Positions 16,781 through 26,311 are shown, numbered from the stretch's first letter. The stretch: 53,147 nt of DNA from Thermoplasmata archaeon (GCA_021811635.1 JAJZNS010000064.1:1-53147), one strand, 5' to 3'. The notes: generated from the letters alone by a model not told the origin. A program made the numbers and translations.

Positions 16781-18748
16781 TTACCTTATCCCGCCATCTA
16801 CTGGAATCATTGCATCCGTGGTTGCCCCGAAGCTCTCTTCATCCAGAAGCGCCATCATAACGCCAACCACGTGCGAAGGAAGGACCTCGATTCCCAGCAA
16901 ATTCTGGGTCTTGTATTCCTCTATCGACTGCCCTTTGGCTTTTGCCCGTGACTGGAGTATGCCCCCTTCCCAGATTTTGGATCCACGAAACACCTTGTCC
17001 GGATTGATTATGTTGGAGCGTATCCGGTATTTCCCTCCCTCTTTTGCCACGTAGTGCGAAAGGTGGGCTGCGAACGCCTTCGTCGAACCGTACATGGCCA
17101 TCTCTGCGCCAGGATTGGTGAGGTTCTTTGTTATGTTGAACACGAAATTGCCGCCAATCCCCTGTGTCTTCATGATGCGGAACGCTTCCCTGGTCACGAT
17201 GAAAGTGCCTCTTCCGTTGACAGCAAAGACCCTGTCCATTTCCGATGTGGTGATTTCGTCAATGGGGGCGGTCTTCAGGATTCCTGCATTATTGAAAACA
17301 AAGTCAATGCCGCCGAATTCCCTTATTGCCTGCTTAAAGGTGCCCTCTATCGCACCCTCATCTGAAAGGTCTATGCATGCAGGGAGATTCTGCCTGCCAG
17401 ATTCCCTGTAAACCTCCTCTGAAATCTTTCCTATTCCAGGATCTATGTCAATTGCCACAACATGCGATCCCTTGCTGGCGAGTTCCCTGAAAGCTTCCAG
17501 TCCAATGCCGCTTGCTGCACCAGTTACAACGGATACAGTACCCTCGAGCCTTTCTTTTCTCCTCCTTTTCAGCTTGGCTTCCTGAAGCGGCCAGTACTCC
17601 ATATGGTAAGCTTCAGGTGTGGAGATCGACGCGTGTTTGCCAACGTGGAGGCTCTTGCCGTTTATGGTGAAGGAATGTAAAGCCATGTCCATTATTATTT
17701 CTGCCTCACGTGCAGAGGTGGATTGCGTGATGATTCCGTATCCTCTGACAAGTATAACGCCAGGATAAGGATCATGCATTTGATACGATCCGGCATATTT
17801 TCCTTGCTCTTCCTTATAATCCCTTACGTATCGTTCTATGTCAGCCTCAATATTTTCCGGGCTGGCAACATAGAGGAATTTATGCTTGGTCCGGATAAGC
17901 ATGTCTGAGGTTGGAGGGCCGAGAAGACACAGTTCCTCGCCTTCTGCTGATAGGGCAATTTCGGCAGCCAGCCCTCTGCTGCTTACTTTCAGGATCTTTT
18001 TGCTGTTCTGCGACAAAATGCCCCTTAGCCTTGGCAGGAATTTCGTCTCGTCAATTTCCTCGGAATCAAATTTTCTGGTAAAAATAGGGCTGGTTATGAT
18101 CCCGGCCAGATGATTCTCAGCACTGGTCACAATCCTGATGTGCTTTTCGTACGATTCCTTTGCGCTGTCGGAGAAGGTCACAAGGCCATGATTCCTGAGA
18201 ACCACACCATCCGAGTGCTTGATTTTATCTGCCCTGTCAGCGATAGCTTTCGCCAGGCCGAAACCAGGTGATATGTAAGGAATCACCACCACATTTCCCA
18301 GTATTTTTTTGAGTTCAGCATCAGTCAGTTCGGTGTTTGCAAGGGATAGAATGGAATCCGCATGGCTGTGATTGACATATTTGAAGGGCACGAAGGCATG
18401 TAGAAAAGTTTCCACGCTCGGTGAGGCTTCTTCTGGATCAATCATGCTCTTTTTCAGGTAACCCTCCATCTGGAGATCATCCATGGCCTTCAGGTCTTTT
18501 GCAGCCAAAAGGTCTTGAAGCCTCAGCCCCGTAAAATCCGATCTCTTCATCGCAGACAGGTCAGATCCGCTTCCCTTGACCCGTAGCACGCTGATCTTCT
18601 TTCCTGTGTGGTCTACTTCCTCTGTCTTTACCGATGTATTCCCTCCGCCATGAAGGACAAGATCGCTTTCTGAACCCAGCAACCTTGATGAATATACCAT
18701 TACGCCTATGTCATCATCTTCATCCGGTTTCTTCCAAAGTGATTGCAC
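16781..18748 (-). CDS. Bifunctional class II aldolase / short-chain dehydrogenase
   Basis: This is a fusion protein of the kind annotated as rhamnulose-1-phosphate aldolase/alcohol dehydrogenase. The N-terminal part (about 1-380) is a class II aldolase: L-H-G-G-G-N-T-S binds phosphate, and V-N-H-S-H-A-D-S with R-N-H-G-L supplies the zinc histidines. The C-terminal part (about 400-655) is an SDR with the NAD motif TGAASGIG, NNAG and the catalytic Y-G-S-T-K. Such enzymes split a sugar phosphate into dihydroxyacetone phosphate and an aldehyde and then oxidise or reduce the aldehyde. The GTG start is supported by a TATA-like TACTTTAT about 25 nt upstream. Its neighbour is an LsrF-like aldolase on the same strand, suggesting one sugar-phosphate pathway. 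Confidence 0.88.
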   Translation of the reverse strand: MQSLWKKPDEDDDIGVMVYSSRLLGSESDLVLHGGGNTSVKTEEVDHTGKKISVLRVKGSGSDLSAMKRSDFTGLRLQDLLAAKDLKAMDDLQMEGYLKKSMIDPEEASPSVETFLHAFVPFKYVNHSHADSILSLANTELTDAELKKILGNVVVIPYISPGFGLAKAIADRADKIKHSDGVVLRNHGLVTFSDSAKESYEKHIRIVTSAENHLAGIITSPIFTRKFDSEEIDETKFLPRLRGILSQNSKKILKVSSRGLAAEIALSAEGEELCLLGPPTSDMLIRTKHKFLYVASPENIEADIERYVRDYKEEQGKYAGSYQMHDPYPGVILVRGYGIITQSTSAREAEIIMDMALHSFTINGKSLHVGKHASISTPEAYHMEYWPLQEAKLKRRRKERLEGTVSVVTGAASGIGLEAFRELASKGSHVVAIDIDPGIGKISEEVYRESGRQNLPACIDLSDEGAIEGTFKQAIREFGGIDFVFNNAGILKTAPIDEITTSEMDRVFAVNGRGTFIVTREAFRIMKTQGIGGNFVFNITKNLTNPGAEMAMYGSTKAFAAHLSHYVAKEGGKYRIRSNIINPDKVFRGSKIWEGGILQSRAKAKGQSIEEYKTQNLLGIEVLPSHVVGVMMALLDEESFGATTDAMIPVDGGIR

Positions 18749-18906
18749 TTGGGGGTATTACGCCCCATAAAGTAATAATTTCCCTTTCCACAAATTCTCA
18801 GAAATGCAGTAAAGAGTGGCTTCATGAGTGTGCAGATAAATAACGGGATACCCTGCCATGGATAGGCGCCGGGTCATCCTCCTGGTACAGGAGTTAACCC
18901 GAAAGT

Positions 18907-19728
18907 TCAGTGAACCTGGGGCTCGGCCTTTTTTGGCTCTGTGTTCCCGTTGTCGGAAAACACCTGCAGTGCTTCCTTGACGGTCGCATCCTCGTGCACG
19001 ATGGATCTGATTGCATTGATCATTGCCACGGGGTGGTCGTTCTGCCAGATGTTCCTTCCCATATCGACTCCCACTGCTCCATCCTGTATGGCGTTGTAGA
19101 CGAGGTTTAAAACATCTTCAACAGTATTCAGCTTGGGTCCTCCTGCCACAACCAATGGTACAGGTGTTCCGTTGACCACTTTGCTGAAGTTCTCGCAGTA
19201 GTAGGTCTTCACAATCTGGACTCCAATCTCCGCAGATACCCTGCATGCCAGCGCAAGGTACTTTGCATCCCTTTTCTCCAGTTCCTTCCCAACAGCTGTT
19301 ATTGCCATTACTGGCATTCCATATTCTTCACCCTCGTCAACCAGTCTTGACAGGTTGACCAGTGACTGCTTCTCATGCTGGGTACCTACGAACACTGAAA
19401 GCGCAACAGCGGAAACATTCAGCCTTACAGCGTCCTTCATGGATGTTGTAATCTCCTCGTCGCTCAGATCATCCTTCAGTATGCTTGCTCCGCCAGAAAC
19501 CCTGAGCAGGATCGGGGTATCCCATTTTGGATCCACCGATGATCTTAGCACCCCGCGGGTTACGGCGAGGGTGTCAGCATAGGGCAGCAGAGGCTCTATT
19601 GTCTTGCGCGGATTCTCAAGCTTGTGCGTCGGTCCCATAAAGTAACCATGGTCGCAGGCCAGCATTACAGATCGGCCAGTTGCTGGCTTAATCATTCGAG
19701 ACATCCTGTTACTCATTCCCCAGTCCAT
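18907..19728 (-). CDS. LsrF/class I aldolase-family protein
   Basis: The sequence is close to the DeoC/FbaB-fold family that includes bacterial LsrF (3-hydroxy-5-phosphonooxypentane-2,4-dione thiolase). The M-D-W-G-M-S-N-R-M-S-R start, A-C-D-H-G-Y-F-M-G-P-T, A-D-T-L-A-V-T-R-G-V-L-R-S and V-D-M-G-R-N-I-W-Q are shared features. The expected catalytic lysine is in Q-I-V-K-T-Y-Y (Lys174). No other AI-2 (lsr) genes lie nearby, so a role in signal breakdown is unlikely here. An aldolase or thiolase step in sugar-phosphate metabolism, alongside the adjacent fused aldolase, is more plausible. The ATG is preceded by an AGGGGAT ribosome-binding-like sequence. It is divergent from the ligase gene. Confidence 0.82.
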   Translation of the reverse strand: MDWGMSNRMSRMIKPATGRSVMLACDHGYFMGPTHKLENPRKTIEPLLPYADTLAVTRGVLRSSVDPKWDTPILLRVSGGASILKDDLSDEEITTSMKDAVRLNVSAVALSVFVGTQHEKQSLVNLSRLVDEGEEYGMPVMAITAVGKELEKRDAKYLALACRVSAEIGVQIVKTYYCENFSKVVNGTPVPLVVAGGPKLNTVEDVLNLVYNAIQDGAVGVDMGRNIWQNDHPVAMINAIRSIVHEDATVKEALQVFSDNGNTEPKKAEPQVH

Positions 19729-19904
19729 GTTTTATCCCCTGATTGGTGTTTCCTCAAATATTCGAGTACTAATAACATTTTGCCCGTGCTAAATTGCACA
19801 GATGCAAGCTCTGCCAAAGATCAGCAGCATCCTAGTTTATGGGGAATGTGCAGTCCTCCGCCGCGGATCAGGAAACTAATTATCGCCTTGCGACATATAT
19901 TTTA

Positions 19905-21653
19905 GTGTTATTCAGGGACGCATGCACCGTTTTCGAAAAAATGGAAGGCACGGCCAAGAGACTGGAACTGACCTCAATGCTGGCCTCTCTTTTTGTCGAC
20001 GCGAAAGATGAGGTAGAGAAGCTCGTCTTTCTTGTGCAGGGAAAGTTGGCCCCGGATTATGAGGGAATAGAGACAGGTATGGCGGATAAACTTCTTGTAA
20101 AGGCTCTGTCCGGGATCTCCAATGTCAGGGAGGAACATATACTCAAGGAGATGGCTAAGACAGGAGATCTTGGTACAGTTGCCTTTGGCATTGCCTCTGG
20201 CATAAAGCAGCGAGCACTGGAGGAAAGAAAGCATACGATCTCGGATGTATTTGATTCCCTGAAGGCTATTTCCACAATTTCAGGAGAGGGAAGCATCTCA
20301 AGGAAACTCGGGCTTTACACTGAACTCATCATTGGTTCTACCCCTTCCGAGGCAAAATACATCACAAGGATAATCACGGGGAGACTGAGGCTCGGCGTGT
20401 CCGACGCCACCATCCTATCTTCGCTGATTGCCGCCTTTGGCTGGGAAGGCGAACCGGAGACCATCGAATATGCATACAACTGCCACCCCGACATGGCAAG
20501 GCTTGCGCGGCTGATGCGCAGTCATGACTGGCAGGCCATCTCAGGCACAAGCCCCTTACCGATGGTGCCTGTCAAGGTTATGCTTGCTGAGAGGCTGACC
20601 AGCCTCAGCGAAATCCTTGGTAAGCTGGGCAACAGGGCAGCATTCGAATACAAGTACGACGGTCTGAGAACGCAGATCCATTATGACGGCAGCAACGTGA
20701 AAATCTTTTCCAGGGGGAGCGAAGAGACCACAGATAACTTCCCGGATATAATCCGTTCCTTTAAGTCAACTTTCAGCATGAAATCCTGTATCCTTGACGG
20801 GGAATCGGTTCCTTATAACCCTGAAACGGGGGAGCTTTATCCCTTTCAGATGGTATCAAAGAGGAGGGGGAGAAAATATGACCTTGAGGGAAAGAGTGAG
20901 GAAATCCCCATCGTGGTTTTTCTCTTCGACATACTGTATCTTGATGGCAGTTCCACAATGAATCTGCCCTATGAGGGGAGAAGAAAGCTCCTGGAATCTC
21001 TCTTTGACGAAAACGAGAACTTCAAGCTGGCCACACGGTTAGTGTCCTCCGATCTGCGGGAGATACAGGCATTTTTCGAGAAATCTATTGCCGATGGGTG
21101 TGAAGGAATCGTCGCGAAGAGCATCTCAGACGACACTCCATATCGTGCCGGAGCCCGCGGATGGCAGTGGATAAAGTTCAAGCGGGACTACCAGAGACAA
21201 ATGGGAGATTCCCTTGATCTGGTTGCCCTCGGTGCTTTTGCCGGCCACGGAAGAAGAAAGGGAACATACGGTGCCCTCCTGATGGGTGTTTACAATGATC
21301 AGAGGGATACATTTGAAACAATTTGCAAGCTGGGAACCGGATTCAATGACGAAATTCTCTTCTCCCTTCCGAAAAGGTTCGGGGACCTCAAAACGGAATC
21401 CTGCCCGAATAACGTAAATTCCATCATGACACCGGATGTGTGGTTCTACCCAGATACCGTCCTGGAGGTCGTGGGAGCGGAGATTACGATCAGCCCGGTT
21501 CACACCTGCGCATATTCTGTCATCGAGGAAAAATCAGGACTTTCGCTGCGCTTTCCGAGATTCACAGGCATTTTCAGGACGGATAAAAGGGGAAGCGAAT
21601 GCAGCAGGACTTCGGAAATCATATCGATGTACAACAACCAGGCCAAGAAATGA
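19905..21653 (+). CDS. lig: ATP-dependent DNA ligase (archaeal LigI type)
   Basis: This enzyme seals nicks in DNA during replication and repair. The adenylation motif is EYKYDG with Lys250 as nucleophile (numbered from 19905). Later motifs include F-S-R-G-S-E-E-T-T, the C-I-L-D-G-E motif, E-G-I-V-A-K and W-I-K-F-K-R-D-Y. The N-terminal 200 residues are the DNA-binding domain. The frame is open from an ATG at 19839, but the family normally begins just before the conserved E-K-M-E-G-T-A-K-R-L-E segment. A GTG at 19905, with a TATA-like TAATTAT about 26 nt upstream, fits both the alignment and the promoter. The ATG at 19941 is a third option. The assignment is secure; the start is not. Confidence 0.9.
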   Translation: MLFRDACTVFEKMEGTAKRLELTSMLASLFVDAKDEVEKLVFLVQGKLAPDYEGIETGMADKLLVKALSGISNVREEHILKEMAKTGDLGTVAFGIASGIKQRALEERKHTISDVFDSLKAISTISGEGSISRKLGLYTELIIGSTPSEAKYITRIITGRLRLGVSDATILSSLIAAFGWEGEPETIEYAYNCHPDMARLARLMRSHDWQAISGTSPLPMVPVKVMLAERLTSLSEILGKLGNRAAFEYKYDGLRTQIHYDGSNVKIFSRGSEETTDNFPDIIRSFKSTFSMKSCILDGESVPYNPETGELYPFQMVSKRRGRKYDLEGKSEEIPIVVFLFDILYLDGSSTMNLPYEGRRKLLESLFDENENFKLATRLVSSDLREIQAFFEKSIADGCEGIVAKSISDDTPYRAGARGWQWIKFKRDYQRQMGDSLDLVALGAFAGHGRRKGTYGALLMGVYNDQRDTFETICKLGTGFNDEILFSLPKRFGDLKTESCPNNVNSIMTPDVWFYPDTVLEVVGAEITISPVHTCAYSVIEEKSGLSLRFPRFTGIFRTDKRGSECSRTSEIISMYNNQAKK

Positions 21654-21681
21654 ATCGGTTGACAGGCATCCAGCTTTGTCG

Positions 21682-22854
21682 CTATTGGGCAACTGATGTT
21701 TTTTCCATTTTCTTCAATGAACTTTCAAATATGAAGGTAAAGGAGAGTGCCATGACAATTGTCGCAAAAATGGCCACGGAATAATAAGTAGGGTCAATAA
21801 AACTTTTTGAGAGGGCGATGGACGCTATAATGATCCCGACTGCCCCTCTTCCCCCGAATATACCGAGAGAGACCCTTGGGGTGATATTCTTCATGTATCG
21901 CTTTGAGAATTGGTAAGCTGCAAATCCTCCAATTGAGGCAGTAACGGCGACCAGAAACACAAGGTATGGTATCAGGGAAATCGGGATTAGGGTCATCTCC
22001 AGTCCGGAGATGCTGAAAAAGAGTGGTATGAAAAAGCTAGAGTTGATTCTCTGAAAAGTTCTCTTCAGTACGCCATAGGTCTCCTCACCCACGGAGTTCT
22101 GGTGAATGATGAGCCCGGAAAAGAATGCACCCAGGACAAAAGTGATCCCAATGTACTCAAAGAGCGATGAAACTGCCAGCCCCATGAGTATGACAGCTGC
22201 AAAGATTAACGACTCCTTCTGGCTCGTAGTGAGCTTGTCGAATCTGGACCTGATTCTTTCAGATCTCGCCTTCAGGAATACATCAAGGAAATAGAGCAGA
22301 ACCATGAAGATTGCTAGGGATGTTGACACCACAATTATAGTTGAAACAGGCCTGTGGAAGGACACGAATATAATGAAAGCTATGGTATCGCTCATCGCTA
22401 CACCTCCCAGCAGCCTCAGCCCATCGTCCATTTTGATAAGCCCCGACCTGACAAGCAGAACCGAGGTAATCGAAATTGATGGGATGCTGACAGACAGGGA
22501 AACGCTGACGGCTCCCAGGTATGAAAGGTTAAAAAGGAATATAGAGCCGGCAGACATAACAAGGAAAGGGACTAGAAACGATGTAAGCGCGAACCCGGTT
22601 ACGTATTTGATGTTCTTCGTAAAGATGTCCGAAGACGCCTCTATTCCTATTTGGAGGATAATGAAGAAAAGTGCAAGCAGGCTTATGGTGGAAAGTTCGG
22701 AAGATGGCAAAATAATTGATGAAACTGCAGGCCCGAGTAATATACCTGCAATAATCGCTCCAACCACTTCCGGAAGGCCAAAATTGTTAAAAATGGTCCC
22801 AAGGCCGATGGCAACTACAAGCAGCAGAAGGATTGATGTAATCAGGTCCGGCAT
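21682..22854 (-). CDS. CPA2-family cation/proton antiporter
   Basis: This 390-residue membrane protein is a Kef/NapA-type antiporter exchanging Na+ or K+ for protons, important for cytoplasmic pH in an acidic habitat. It has about 12 hydrophobic segments. The N-terminal L-P-E-V-V-G-A-I-I-A-G-I-L-L-G-P is the classic CPA2 signature. The G-G-V-A-M-S-D-T segment carries the Asp expected in the ion-binding region, and the G-G-R-G-A-V-G segment is near the C-terminus. There is no cytoplasmic TrkA-N/RCK domain, unlike the longer Kef proteins. It is convergent with the ligase gene (28 nt apart). Confidence 0.9.
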   Translation of the reverse strand: MPDLITSILLLLVVAIGLGTIFNNFGLPEVVGAIIAGILLGPAVSSIILPSSELSTISLLALFFIILQIGIEASSDIFTKNIKYVTGFALTSFLVPFLVMSAGSIFLFNLSYLGAVSVSLSVSIPSISITSVLLVRSGLIKMDDGLRLLGGVAMSDTIAFIIFVSFHRPVSTIIVVSTSLAIFMVLLYFLDVFLKARSERIRSRFDKLTTSQKESLIFAAVILMGLAVSSLFEYIGITFVLGAFFSGLIIHQNSVGEETYGVLKRTFQRINSSFFIPLFFSISGLEMTLIPISLIPYLVFLVAVTASIGGFAAYQFSKRYMKNITPRVSLGIFGGRGAVGIIIASIALSKSFIDPTYYSVAIFATIVMALSFTFIFESSLKKMEKTSVAQ

Positions 22855-23201
22855 CTAATGCTCATTCCCGGATGCATATAAATTATTTCAATCAGCGACC
22901 CACTTGTAACCAATGACACAATGCATCCTAATGGGACAATGGCAAAAATCCTCGACATTCTCCATCCCATTTTCAGGTAAAACGGCTGTTCCAAAAAAAG
23001 GATTGGCCTGTATTCATGCTAGGGCAGGAAATCGCATTATACGTAATTATGAGTGGCAGGGAGTTCACAATTAGTCTCATTCAGGATCAAATTCCAGAAT
23101 GCTTTCAATTCGAGCTATACAACAATTTCAATTTAGATAATAAAAAATAATAAATACGGGCTTTAAAAGCCCCACGGTTAATTAAGCACTAAGTCGGAAA
23201 A
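22855..23201. other. Intergenic region between antiporter and ssb
   Basis: About 350 nt without a supportable gene. It contains the ssb terminator hairpin at its right end (23158-23172). The rest shows no repeat or coding signal. Confidence 0.4.
23140..23172 (-). terminator. Terminator downstream of the OB-fold gene
   Basis: On the minus strand, 29 nt after the stop, the inverted repeat GGGCTTT/AAAGCCC (23158-23172, 1-nt centre) is followed by a long T/A-rich tract (TATTTATTATTTTTTATT). This is the layout of a hairpin plus U-tract terminator. Confidence 0.6.
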
Positions 23202-23642
23202 TTACTCGTCTCTACCACGAAAGCCGCCGGACCTGCGGTTTCCACCACCGCCATCTCCGCCGAATCTCCTGTAGCCCCTGAACTGGTTTTCGTGCTCTTT
23301 CTCGCTCATGTCAATCGAGTCATTGATTTCTCCCACGTCTTCGGAACTCGTGTTCAGAGCACCGTACTTGCCAACGTTCAGTCTCATATGACCTCTTACG
23401 AGTGAGACATACCCGTTGTCGATGTAAAGAACCTCGCCATCCTTTGCCTTATCCGCCTGTTCGCCCCATAGTGACAGGGTGATTTTCCCGGTGTCGTCGG
23501 CAATTATCACTTCGGTGACCGTTTTCTCTTCACCGAATTTGGTGGTTATGGCCTTCTTTTCCCCTATTGACAAAACCTTTCCCAATACATTGACCCTTCT
23601 TGACGAGGGGTTCAAATCCTTTATTTTGGTCGCGCCTTCCAT
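23202..23642 (-). CDS. Single-stranded DNA-binding protein, OB-fold with Gly/Arg tail
   Basis: The protein has a single OB fold (about residues 5-100, with I-K-D-L-N-P-S-S-R-R-V-N-V-L-G-K-V and I-A-D-D-T-G-K-I-T-L-S-L-W-G) and a disordered acidic then RGG-like tail with many Gly and Arg. This resembles the short single-OB SSB of Crenarchaeota and Thermoplasma rather than the multi-OB euryarchaeal RPA. The role would be protecting ssDNA in replication and repair. The leader is about 30 nt: a TATA-like ATATAATTATAT lies near 23700 and a GGAAG ribosome-binding-like sequence lies 9 nt before the ATG. A hairpin terminator follows. Confidence 0.88.
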   Translation of the reverse strand: MEGATKIKDLNPSSRRVNVLGKVLSIGEKKAITTKFGEEKTVTEVIIADDTGKITLSLWGEQADKAKDGEVLYIDNGYVSLVRGHMRLNVGKYGALNTSSEDVGEINDSIDMSEKEHENQFRGYRRFGGDGGGGNRRSGGFRGRDE

Positions 23643-23759
23643 TTCGTTTACTTCCTTTTTTTTCTGTCTGAGAAGACTATTCCCGATTAGCAGAAACTAT
23701 ATAATTATATTGTGGCAAAGGTGATGGTTTCGTTACTCTCCCTGTACCCTTAATATACT

Positions 23760-24995
23760 TCATGATGTGATCTCGGCCATTTCACGATTGCGCTTTGGCT
23801 CAAACTGCAGCATCAGGACCGAAACAAAGCCTATAACCAGCATTGCCCAGAAGCTGAACGATAGGTTCCAGTAGGTTAGAAGCACAACCATGAGTCCCAC
23901 ACCTGCAGATGAACCGAGGGTATTGCCAACCCCCCAAACTATGGCATTTGTGAAAGGCAGTATATCTCTCGGGATTTTCTGCCCGATATAGCCAAGCGTA
24001 ACGGGGAATCCAGTGAAGGCGAAAAAGGCAAAGAAGCCCAATGCCGCGGTCAGAAGCACTATATCTGCAGAAAGCATAAAGAGTGCGAAGCCTACAACAG
24101 ACATATATCCGGTCAAAAGCACAATGAACCTCCCTCCCCTCTCGGTTACCATTTTTCCAAATATCGGCTGCCCTATAATGGGGGGAATAAACGCAATTGT
24201 GAGAACAATCGAGGTCACAAACTTTGAATTGGTAAATATCTGCAGATAATCCGCAAGATATGTGTTCACGCCAAGATAAAAAACCGATCTGAGAAACATT
24301 GAGGCAGTGAAGTAGTAAACAAAAAATGCATAAGGCTTCATATTCGGCTTCCTTGCCTTGCTATGGCTTTCGTCCGCCTTAACGGGATTATTGCCCGATG
24401 AAATGCCACCCAGTCCGTTGTATATCACTAGGGAAAGAGCGAGCATAAGGATTCCCGTAGTGAGAATGCCTCCGCCATAGCTGAAGAACAGAACTGCAGT
24501 ACCTATAATCAGTGGAAATATGGCCCTGCCTATGCTTCCAAGGGAACCGTTTATGCCCAGATATCCCGGGCTCTTTCTCGATCCATATGTCTGATTGATC
24601 AACGATGCCCCGAGGGGATGATAGAATGCCTGGCCGATTCCAAGTACGCCTGCAGATATGAATATAAACCAGTACGTAAGGCCGGAAATAAAGAATGGAA
24701 GCGAGAACATCAGCGCCGAAATGCCCTCAAGGAATATCCCGAGCGCAATTAACGTCCCGGTTCTGCCGCTCCTTTGCGCATAGAGGCCAATTGGCCCGGC
24801 TAAAATACCGGAGAGAAGGTTGGAAGCAATAGCTCCAATCCCGACGAAAGCCTCGTTCAAATTCAGTGCTGTATGATAATACACGATTAGAAGCGAGTAG
24901 AGAAGGAAATTTCCGTCATTTGCCAAGTGCGCTAATGATGTGAAAGCAAGGCACGTCAGGTCCTGAGGGTCATTCTTTTCGTGATTCAAAACCAA
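23760..24995 (-). CDS. MFS transporter (12 predicted helices)
   Basis: This is a major facilitator superfamily transporter of 411 residues with about 12 hydrophobic segments and a central cytoplasmic loop rich in Lys (about 200-220). The A-Q-R-S-G-R-T-G-T-L loop between helices 2 and 3 corresponds to the MFS conserved motif. The G-I-G-Q-A-F-Y-H-P-L-G-A-S segment is typical of the fosmidomycin-resistance (Fsr)-like and sugar-phosphate MFS groups. The substrate is unknown. The start is TTG at 24995 (or TTG at 24989), with TATA-like elements at about 25005-25024. Confidence 0.88.
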   Translation of the reverse strand: MVLNHEKNDPQDLTCLAFTSLAHLANDGNFLLYSLLIVYYHTALNLNEAFVGIGAIASNLLSGILAGPIGLYAQRSGRTGTLIALGIFLEGISALMFSLPFFISGLTYWFIFISAGVLGIGQAFYHPLGASLINQTYGSRKSPGYLGINGSLGSIGRAIFPLIIGTAVLFFSYGGGILTTGILMLALSLVIYNGLGGISSGNNPVKADESHSKARKPNMKPYAFFVYYFTASMFLRSVFYLGVNTYLADYLQIFTNSKFVTSIVLTIAFIPPIIGQPIFGKMVTERGGRFIVLLTGYMSVVGFALFMLSADIVLLTAALGFFAFFAFTGFPVTLGYIGQKIPRDILPFTNAIVWGVGNTLGSSAGVGLMVVLLTYWNLSFSFWAMLVIGFVSVLMLQFEPKRNREMAEITS

Positions 24996-25025
24996 CTTAA
25001 GGGTATTTTAAATTGGTATAAAATC

Positions 25026-25322
25026 TAAGGCAATAATGCCCGCTTCCATTCCATTGCGGCATCATACCATGGTGACTACTCAGCGTACTGTGCTGCAGGC
25101 AATCTGGCGTTCCCCAGGTCATTGAGAGATAAACTGAAAGGAAGACTGAACCGGCTTAAATTATCATGAGCAACTGGCCTTTGATATGGGGATGAACATG
25201 AACTGTTTGAAATTGGATTAGACTCAAATGAAAGCGATCAATATGTAACTATAACGCATTCGATGGGACTTACAGTTTCGCTGCTCAAGGGTAGCGTCCG
25301 TTTTGATTGGGAAAAATTATAA
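25026..25322 (+). pseudogene. Possible decayed coding frame with two in-frame TGA codons
   Basis: One frame reads like protein over about 98 codons but is broken by TGA at 25167-25169 and 25182-25184 and lacks a start codon. The readable parts include YHGDYSAYCAAGNLAFPRSL before the stops and ELFEIGLDSNESDQYVTITH after them, ending at TAA 25320-25322. I do not recognise the family. It could be a remnant of a lost gene, or chance. It lies directly before tRNA-Arg, a common site for insertion and decay. Confidence 0.3.
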
Positions 25323-25347
25323 CTTAGGCATGCGTTAAAGGCGAAGT

Positions 25348-25421
25348 GCCCGAGTGGGGTAACATGGATATCCTTGAGGCCTGCGGAGCCTCTGATCCGG
25401 GTTCAAATCCCGGCTCGGGCG
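25348..25421 (+). tRNA. tRNA-Arg (GCG)
   Basis: The acceptor stem is GCCCGAG/CTCGGGC with discriminator G. The anticodon stem GAGGC/GCCTC holds the loop CTGCGGA, giving anticodon GCG. The T arm is CCGGG-TTCAAAT-CCCGG. The D stem is short (GGGT/ATCC with one wobble pair), with two nucleotides before the anticodon stem. No intron and no CCA. Confidence 0.92.
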
Positions 25422-25723
25422 TCATAATAAATTCAGTATCCCTACCTCAAAGAACGCTTGTTTTCACCGGACTGCTTATACACACCGGGTTGCTATTCGG
25501 AAATATATTAAAGTGTAAATAAACAAATATCCAGCCCTATTACTGATTGGCGTAGCCTTGAAACCTTAGCCGAGATAAATGGGCCCCCATCGATTAAGCA
25601 GATTGGTTTTTTGTTCAAGGGAGTCAGGGTATTTGATATTTTGTTGGTTCCATACCCCCGTTTACGCAATCAGGCGGTACTACTTCCCAATTTCGTGCAT
25701 TAGGATAACTGAATCACATGCAG
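25422..25723. other. Intergenic region after tRNA-Arg
   Basis: About 300 nt between tRNA-Arg and the end of the surface-protein operon. I see no gene, hairpin or repeat here. Confidence 0.4.
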
Positions 25724-26311
25724 TTACATTTGCATTATAACTGCCTCCGCGGTATTGTTAATGTCGACAGGGGCATTACCAACATATGCAAGTAGGAATG
25801 TATAACTACCACTGAAGCCCACGGATACCTTATACTGAATGAATGCGGCCCCCTGAAAATAAAAATAGGTGAATCCAAGAGTGGATAGATTGGCAGAGAT
25901 GCTGTCTTTCGACGTGTTGCCTTCCCAAATAGTGTGGTACTGAGCATAATAGTGGGAATACAAGCTACTGCTACTGTCGTTGCTGGACATCTGGAACTCT
26001 AAAAGTTCAAAAGAACCGTCGGAGGTACTGTTATAGTAGACATATTCTCCGGAAACAATGCCGGAGTGATAGGGAAGGGCGCTTCCATTGGTTGGGCTTG
26101 GGTTTCCCTGCTCTTCAAAGTTAGCGTTAATTCCTGAGGCACTTGAGATGTCAGAAGAAGATGGAAATCCGAAGGTAGACCCAGAAGTCCCTCTTTCCAA
26201 AACATGGAGAAAGGGTGCAAAGATGATTCCCATTATTATAATGAAAATAGCAGCGGTGGCAATGATCCCTAATCCTTTGGCAACTGAATACTCTCTTAGA
26301 ACCATATGCAT
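25724..26311 (-). CDS. Membrane-anchored exported protein of unknown function
   Basis: One hydrophobic segment (about residues 15-38) follows a short basic N-terminus. The remaining 155 residues are rich in Ser, Asn, Tyr and Gly with many N-x-S/T sites, as expected for a domain exposed outside an archaeal cell. The C-terminal part (S-V-G-F-S-G-S-Y-T-F-L-L-A-Y-V-G) is predicted to be beta-rich. The family is not recognised. It is the last gene of a probable operon with the GLP-repeat surface protein and a small membrane protein, and its start lies inside the end of the latter (16-nt overlap). Confidence 0.65.
   Translation of the reverse strand: MHMVLREYSVAKGLGIIATAAIFIIIMGIIFAPFLHVLERGTSGSTFGFPSSSDISSASGINANFEEQGNPSPTNGSALPYHSGIVSGEYVYYNSTSDGSFELLEFQMSSNDSSSSLYSHYYAQYHTIWEGNTSKDSISANLSTLGFTYFYFQGAAFIQYKVSVGFSGSYTFLLAYVGNAPVDINNTAEAVIMQM

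Noticed and set aside
22304..22858. 184-codon plus-strand frame
   Set aside because: Antisense shadow of the antiporter gene; transmembrane codon usage gives long open antisense frames.
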